The position numbers and the translations under genes were made by a program. A DNA stretch of 64,000 nt from Cryptomeria japonica (Eukaryota > Streptophyta > Pinopsida > Cupressales > Cupressaceae), in NCBI RefSeq assembly GCF_030272615.1, contig NC_081414.1, forward strand, positions 527,849,137-527,913,136. Reading direction: 5' to 3'. This document shows positions 57,860 to 64,000 of the stretch, in pieces. The notes under the pieces were generated by a model. The model was not told where the DNA came from. It saw only the letters and a list, made by a program, of their open reading frames with translations, and did no database searches. Each line of letters begins with the position of its first letter. The stretch's first letter is position 1.

Positions 57860-59079
57860 TGTTAGACAGTTCAAAAAACTGAAAGACAACTGAAAGGGGG
57901 GGGGGGGGTGAATCAATTGTCACAGATTACCAGAACTATTAGCAATTTAAAACTTTAATACCGGAACCCAAAATATTAATACCAAAATAACAGTTAAACC
58001 AATTAAGCATAAACAATAATCACAGAATAAAAACCATCCACATGACAACAAGATTTATAAGTGAAAAACCCGGTAAAGGGAAAAAACATGGTGGGAAGCC
58101 TGCCCATAGTCAGATAATACTTCTGTAGTATGTAAATTACAATTGAGGGGCATGCACTTGCAGGAAGGCCAACAACCTAGAGCTCACTACTCATCACAAA
58201 AGGAGCCTCACTGACTACATATAAATCTAGACTACAATCAGGAGAAGTGTTGAACTGCAAAAGATAGCATCTCCTATGCCTGAGTATAGTTCCGGTTCAA
58301 CTCAATATCGGAGGAATGAATCCTCTTACATAAACCCAATTCGATCTCCAATGATCGATCAAATTCTCTACTTGAATGATATTACATTATTCGCACATTA
58401 CATTCCTTGACCATGACCTCTAACATAACCATGATGATCTACAATGAGATCTTACATCTATATATACAAATCCTTGACCATAAATAATTAGGTCGGCCAC
58501 CAGATAATAACCAATTACATATTTACAAACCATGTCGGCCTTAGACCAAAAAAATAATATCCAACACATAAGACATCTTGAAAACATATCGAGAGGTCCA
58601 ATCCACACGTTACATTAAAGTCGGTCCATAACCTAGATCAACCGGGACCCAGTATAGGTCCACATGCTACAACAATGATCTCCATCTGCCAAGTCTCGAA
58701 CATGATCACCAACAACATCCTGAAACTCCACCAGAAGCTACAACAACACCACTTATGCAATTCATCAAAGATCTTCATCAAAAGCTTTGTCGGTGAAACC
58801 CTCGCCGGAACTAGAAACTAAGCTTCTAATCAAGTAGGATAGCATCCGATCACCAGACCAAAACCAACTGAGTGAATATGAGCATGAGTATTAAGAACAA
58901 GCCAATTCCATCACCAAACTATACCAGAGCCTACCGGATCATGCCAGATCCAAAACAACTAGAATCCACTTAGCCTACCAGGACCAGAAGGGTGTCGGTA
59001 AAGCATCCAAACAGCTAGTGTTGGCATCAATGACAAAAGATCAATGCAACACATAATCAATTCCACCAAATGGCCAACA
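57860..59079 (-). repeat. E5 5' LTR
   Basis: 1220 bp, tgttagacag to ggccaaca; partner of 51988-53208. A TATA-like tatatatag lies near 58455 on the minus strand. It has a run of about 14 G at 57896-57909 where the 3' LTR reads agggggcgtgg. Confidence 0.93.
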
Positions 59080-59084
59080 AATAA

Positions 59085-59900
59085 GCCCAAATCAGAGAAT
59101 CTGTCAAAAAGATGGCAACCAACATACACTACTCTGGTTGCTATATGTAGGATAACTAAAAGAGATCCTGATGTTCCTCAGATAAAAGAAACCAGGTGAA
59201 TGGTGCATACAATCATCGAGGAGCTCAAGAATGTCATAAATGTAGAATGGAAAGTAAAAGCCAAAATTGATTCTTTCCACACATTTCAACACTGGACTAT
59301 CCCTCTCATCATGGTTAAAGATAAAAATATGAGGGATTTCAATGATTGGAAAAGTGACTTCGGCCAAATGGTGTAGAAGATCATTGCACATATGAAGGAG
59401 GAAAGAGATACCAGTGTTCAGTGCTTTAATGTTTTCTAGGATAGGGTTATTACTTTAGATATTGGCTATGTCAGGTTTGTTGCAGAAGTATGAACCCTGA
59501 CAGATAAGAAATGGAAGGACTACTTAACAAATATGCCCATTATTTTGAATTATCAGTGACCCAATGACTATGAAGTGTACTAGTGGGAGTCCACCTATTT
59601 GAAGGATCCAGAGGATTAAGGATGCAGGAGGACCGCTAGTGAATATGAAGAATGCCCAACTGAAAGTAAAACCTTGCCAGACCGCTTGGTCATGGGTTGT
59701 TACTCACATGGATAAGATAATGGGATTGCTTATATTCATTGGCCATGTCAATATCATGATTTATTTCTTTCATACTATTGTACTTGCTTAGGAAAAATTT
59801 TGAATGTTTTATTTAGAAGACTTTTCTTAATATACAAATTAGTTATGAAGAGGCACATTGTAACGGCTTCAAGCTTGTTGCTTCCCCCCATTTTTTATAT
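59085..59900 (+). pseudogene. E6: decayed coding sequence, 3' part
   Basis: Continues the E6 frame after E5: SENLSKRWQPTYTTLV, then EELKNVINVEWKVKAKIDSF, MRDFNDWKSDFGQMV and ITLDIGYVRFVAEV with stops between. Coding character fades after about 59700. No domain recognised. Excising E5 and one AATAA copy joins the two parts in phase at AENN/K. Confidence 0.5.
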
Positions 59901-60695
59901 AAGAGAGAAACCAAGGCCGATTAGAAGGGAGGAATATAGACAATAAAGAATCTAGGAGTACTATAAAAAAGATTACATCATCGCAGCAGTGGAATATATT
60001 ACAAGAACCCAAAGTTTCCCCACTCAGTTGTTTGTTAATTGAAAAGAAAAAATATTGTGTGGTTGTCTCCAAATTCTTTTCTTTCTTACATGTTTAAATC
60101 AATTATTAAGGATAACTCTGATTTATCAAAGCAACTCTTACTGTTTTGTGTGATTTAGTCGATTGGGTTCTGTTAGGCAGAATTAAAAATCCATTTGGTT
60201 AAATTATAACAGTTTGAAGAAAGTATTTGGATTAACAAGAAGAGTCATACAATATTACATTCTTGCATGTTTATACAAGATATAATTACTATTAATGCCA
60301 AATAACTTGAATAAGATCATAAATTGGATTAAGTAACTCTATAACCCTGGATGAGGCATTGATAATTAACATAAGAATTTGTTTAAAAGTTTTAATTTTT
60401 CATTTATTAGTTTTGGGGAAATAAGATAAAGGTAGCAGTAGAAAAGTATCAAGTGTTCACTTCATGTATTTGTGTTTTATTGAGTGAATTTAAAGAATCA
60501 AGAGAAGTTATAGATCTATTAAAGTTCAAGGTACACCCACCAAGGTCTTACAGAGCCTGAAGAGAAGAAGATATCTCCTTATAAGAGAATCTTGTTCATT
60601 GGACAAGTCGGTTATTAAACTTGATCATAGAGATTAGAACACTCTTAGGGTTTTATAATCTGTTGATTTGGGAACCAACATGTTCTATGAAAGGT
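59901..60695. other. no recognisable gene
   Basis: AT-rich DNA, possibly the non-coding tail of E6 or internal DNA of the adjacent LTR element. Nothing supported. Confidence 0.4.
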
Positions 60696-61404
60696 TGTAG
60701 CTAATCTGGCTCAAAAAATTCCACGATTTCCGCATAATATGAAGGTAAGTAAAAAATTATAGATCTTGATCGTGATCTACAAAACTAGTTGCGTAATTTA
60801 TTTATCGACTGTATGTATAACGCGAAGGTTAGTTAATCATTTTGGAGCTAGATTAGCCACATCCATATGAAATGGAATGAACATGACAAAACCCTAATAA
60901 CACACACATGATTGCATATGAATGATGTAATTTTGCTCCACAATAGTTGAATGAAGAATATGCAGCCTTGAAGATCATTGAAAATGCTTGATGATCAATG
61001 ATTCACGGATGCACAAATGCTCGATTGCTTGGATTCTTGGTTAGGATTGAAATGAATTGATCAAATGTCTTTATATAGGGTTATCTAGGTCATTTACCGA
61101 TTAGGCGACCTCCAATGGTCATGTGGAGCCACAAAATTGAATTCCTATCAGAGATATAGGGCCCTTATCCCTTTTCAAAAGAGGGACCAAATCACTAGTG
61201 CCTTGGTACTTCTTAGTTAGGGACCTCAATTTAGCCCCTGGGAGAAGGATATCCCTCCAGGAAATCAATTGGTGGGTATACATGGTATCAAACTTGGAGT
61301 TAAGGAACTAAACAGACTTGGATAGGAGATGAGGGGGAGGTATGTTAAAGCAGAGGCACAAACATGAGGTGTAAATTGGCCCAGTGATAATTTATGATGC
61401 TACA
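60696..61404 (-). mobile_element. Gypsy-type LTR
   Basis: 709 bp, tgtagcta to gatgctaca. On the minus strand it starts tgtagcatcataaatt, related to the E4 LTR start, and holds a TATA box in ccctatataaagac near 61070. The flanks (aaggt, ataag) do not match, so it is a truncated or rearranged element rather than a simple solo LTR. On its 3' side no clear PBS is recognisable. Confidence 0.6.
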
Positions 61405-61607
61405 ATAAGAAGCCTTCGAGCCTCCTTAAATCATTTTTGACCTACAAGTATCCCAATTGAGCTTATTGTGGAAATCAATTCCTAAGTACTTGTATTCTTT
61501 CATTGTCTCCAATGGGCAACCTTCAATTATGAAGTTATTTGCTGCTTCTTTCTTTTCAAAGAGAAAATCATGAATCTAGTCTTGCTGGTGTTTATTTGCA
61601 TTCTAAC
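61405..61607 (-). pseudogene. LINE reverse transcriptase scrap
   Basis: Minus-strand frames include NTSKTRFMIFS, then EGCPLETMKEYKYLGIDFHNKLNWDT after a shift. This is the usual 'NxxKTxxM.F...EYKYLGI' block just after the RT catalytic site of non-LTR elements. It is cut on one side by the 61608 LTR and on the other by the 60696-61404 LTR. Confidence 0.6.
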
Positions 61608-62088
61608 TGCAGTGTCATAAATTGTACACCCTTGCTAGGGTGGTACAATTCCACACTTAGCTTAGCACTCACTTTAGTGTGTTTTCATATTGCATTATAA
61701 TTTCCCTTTAAGCATTTAATTAATTAATTTAATTAAATCAAAATTCATATTTCATCACTCCACACATCATAAAATTGGGCCATTTACCCTAAGTGTGCCC
61801 CTTTTTATTTTATTCCTCCAATAAATCATGAAATCATAAACCCTAATTATGCCTTATTTTGACCTTTAAATCCTAATTTCACATATCAAAACACCTTGAA
61901 ATTAGTTGTAGCTTTGGGATTCACTCTAATATCATCATATCTAACAACCTTGAAAATTTGTCTCAAATTTTTTTCTCAAAATTTCGAGAGCATAATCCTA
62001 TGATATTATAATGCTTAACCCCAAAATATTGGTGGGAAATTCAATTTCTAGGTCGTCCTAAAGACGAAATTAAGATCTAGGGTTTCAT

Positions 62089-62160
62089 ACATAAGAGTTC
62101 TCTTTCTTCATTTGAAGGGATCAGATCTAAGAATCTAAGAGCAGGTTTTTGGAGCACAAG
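62089..62160 (+). repeat. 72-bp direct duplication, left copy
   Basis: From acataagagttctc to ggagcacaag; repeated at 63703-63774 with a single mismatch (gcagg versus gcacg). Confidence 0.92.
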
Positions 62161-63702
62161 TGTTGGCATTATAACAGACAAGAAGAAGGTTGGCATTCCA
62201 ATTACAATGAGAGATTGTTGGCATTTCAATAAGAATATTGAGAAGGTTGTTGATGACTATGGATATAACTGATTAAGGATGATTACTGTCTTAATATTAT
62301 TATTTTGTCATTGATATCAAGAAATTGATTTTCCAATTCAGTATGATGTTGCCATATCTTAAGAAGTATGATTTGATGAGTATAAAGATGCCGGTAAAAG
62401 ACACGGAAAGAATATGATGAATAAGGGGATAAGTTATTCAATGGGCAACTATTACCGAGTTAGACAATGATGAGATCATGATGTTTAGATTGTTTTGATA
62501 ACCTACATATGCTATTGTTTGAAAGGTTAATACTATACTATGTTACCGAGCAAAGAACCTAGTCGGTAAACCCTAAGGAACCTAGTCGGTAAACCCTAAG
62601 GTTATCGCTATCGGTTAATGAAGGCAGGATGTCTACCGAGTGAAGTTTCGTATTTACTGAGTTACAACCGAGCTATAATAGAATGCATTAAATGTTTACA
62701 TGTGATATTTAATGAAGGAAGCTGATGAGCTGGAGTGAATTAAATGATTGGTAAGCCATGTATGAAGATTGTTTAAGAATCTATGGTAAAGAAAGATCGG
62801 CAGGAAGATCTACAGTTCAGATTGAACCGCAATACCCTAACATAAGTTCCAAGGTGAAAATGCAAGTTCCAAGGTGGGGTAAAATGTTTTCAGATCGAAG
62901 GATACATTGAACCTAGACAAGATTGAAGATCTGATGGCTATGATTGATCATGGGAAATGTGATCAAGGAGATTAAGCGGTTAGAAGATTGTTTATAAATA
63001 GGAAACTGTTGATAAACAATGTATGTGGGCAAGTGTATGCACAAGGATGCTACATAGTGATTACCAAGCATAGAAGCTTGAATACCTGTTTTGATAACAA
63101 AGTATAGAGCCCAACAGAGGGACAAGATAAGTCCTATGAATTAATTGAATTGAGCAAATAAGAATCTGCTTCAATATTTTTAGATGTGAAGTTGCAGACA
63201 TATTTTTATTACTATTATTTTGAGAAGTAGTAGAAAATCTCTTAACCGAGTGGACTTAACAGTCTTATTTGTAAAATCCTCTAGCAAGGTGACATTCTTA
63301 TTGAGTGTTTGAAATCCTTTAACAAGGCCACTTCTAACAAAGTGAAGATCCTAACAGATCTGAGGGAAATCCCTTAACTGGGTCACATCTAGCAATGTGT
63401 TTGTAATCTTTAACATGATTTGCTTTTAACTGAGCATACTCTAGAAGAGTATATTTCTTAGTGGGTCCAAAATCCCACAGTGGTTTTTCCCTATTTGGGT
63501 TTCCACGTTAAATCTGGTGTTATGAGGTTTATATTGTTCATATGCTTTTGAGTTTGCATGTTTGACAGTTTTGGTTATATGACTGATATATATGTTACCG
63601 AGGTTGAATCTGATGTTTTTATGGATGATTAAGTTTGTATGATTCACCCCCCCCCTCTCATCTTGTTGGCTATTGGATCTGTACTTACATTAAGTATCAG
63701 AA
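62161..63702 (+). mobile_element. Copia-type LTR plus PBS fragment
   Basis: Begins tgttggcattataac, contains the shared Copia 3' LTR module (cccacagtggtttttccc, gggtttccacg, gattcaccccccccc near 63645) and ends cttaca at 63690, followed by ttaagtatcaga, which looks like a degenerate initiator tRNA-Met PBS. No internal genes follow; the sequence passes straight into the second copy of the 72-bp duplication. It is therefore one LTR with the first bases of an internal region. Confidence 0.65.
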
Positions 63703-63774
63703 ACATAAGAGTTCTCTTTCTTCATTTGAAGGGATCAGATCTAAGAATCTAAGAGCACGTTTTTGGAGCACAAG
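63703..63774 (+). repeat. 72-bp direct duplication, right copy
   Basis: Second copy of 62089-62160. The host LTR resumes directly afterwards (gagccttctatg). Confidence 0.92.
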
Positions 63775-64000
63775 GAGCCTTCTATGTAGTGAAAGAGAAG
63801 CCTATGTGGAGTATTCAACAAAATTCAACAAAATTCAACAACATTCATCAAGAATTCATCATCAATTAGGAGCCTTGAATACATTGAAGAGTAATAGGAG
63901 ATCTAGTGGCAAATATCCCTCCCTTGGGGATTGGTATGATTTCATGTTATTTTCATGTCTTTGTATGAGCTTATTTACATCAATTTGCACATTTACATTC

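Larger units (their letters stand above)
51988..59079 (-). mobile_element. E5: complete but dead Copia LTR retrotransposon
   Basis: 7092 bp with LTRs of 1221 and 1220 bp and perfect AATAA target duplications (51983-51987 and 59080-59084). It has PBS, gag, protease, integrase, RT, RNase H and PPT in Copia order. Several stops and shifts in every gene inactivate it. The two LTRs differ at many sites, by eye roughly one in ten to fifteen over the parts compared, far more than E4, so it is older. Multiplied PPT-like tracts (53209-53220, 53363-53377, 53417-53430) recall Sireviruses. Confidence 0.95.
61608..64000 (+). mobile_element. E4-related Gypsy-type LTR, interrupted, runs off the window
   Basis: Starts tgcagtgtcataaattgtac and follows the E4 LTR (read on its own strand) throughout: ttgctagggtggtacaatt, ttaattaatttaatta, aaaccctaatta, and after the interruption acattgaagagtaataggag and ggtatgatttcatgtt. 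It is clearly diverged from E4, so a distinct, older family member in the opposite orientation. 62161-63702 plus one copy of the 72-bp duplication is foreign. The right end lies beyond 64000. Confidence 0.75.

Noticed and set aside
60696-61404. Simple solo LTR
   Set aside because: The 5-bp flanks aaggt and ataag do not match, so only an LTR, not a clean solo insertion, is claimed.

Overview
The window reads as intergenic DNA from a large plant genome, most likely a gymnosperm and probably a conifer. I see no intact host gene, no rRNA or tRNA gene and nothing prokaryotic. The plant signs are Copia LTR retrotransposons primed by initiator tRNA-Met, Gypsy-type LTRs that start TGTAGC, and DUF4283-like LINE debris. 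The conifer hint is a decayed Penelope-like element (about 0.4-2.8 kb, minus strand). That class is unusual in plants but has been described in conifers as 'Dryad'. The species call is inference.

Layout, left half. At 0-2.8 kb lies the Penelope-like pseudogene, with a hairpin cluster and a hammerhead-like core beyond its 3' end. A short Copia RT scrap follows at 2.8-2.95 kb. From about 3.1 to 10.96 kb is a composite block with inverted, homologous AT-rich arms. It contains pyrimidine-rich tracts and a roughly 5.2-kb satellite built from one 19-21-bp motif in both orientations. A 390-bp unique insert sits inside the satellite. At 11.75-15 kb is a decayed Copia RT/RNase H with its 3' LTR, split by a solo LTR. 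At 15-19.9 kb there is LINE-like debris and otherwise unrecognised DNA.

Layout, centre (19.9-49.5 kb): a nest of LTR elements, all on the minus strand. Element E3 (19891-about 49500) has no recognisable pol. It encodes a gag-like coiled-coil/CCHC protein and a second protein (ORF2) of about 1,100 residues. Its gag-like frame is split by 25258-48293, a related element in tandem form, LTR-internal-LTR-internal-LTR (units E1 and E2). E1 is in turn split by E4 (30566-38818), a young non-autonomous Gypsy-type element with 1687-bp LTRs, CTTAA target duplications and one open 1034-codon frame carrying a retropepsin and a degenerate G-patch.

Layout, right part. A decayed plus-strand coding sequence of unknown function (E6, 49.5-52 kb and 59.1-59.9 kb) is interrupted by a complete Copia element (E5, 51988-59079, minus strand, AATAA duplications). 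E5 keeps recognisable gag, protease, integrase, RT and RNase H, all with inactivating changes. The end holds a minus-strand Gypsy-type LTR, a LINE RT scrap, and a plus-strand LTR related to that of E4. This last LTR is interrupted by a Copia-type LTR-plus-PBS fragment flanked by a 72-bp direct duplication.

The most unusual content is the pol-less two-protein LTR family, present as two diverged lineages with the same architecture and a possible internal promoter for ORF2. Next come the giant inverted-repeat satellite and the plant Penelope element with its hammerhead-like core.
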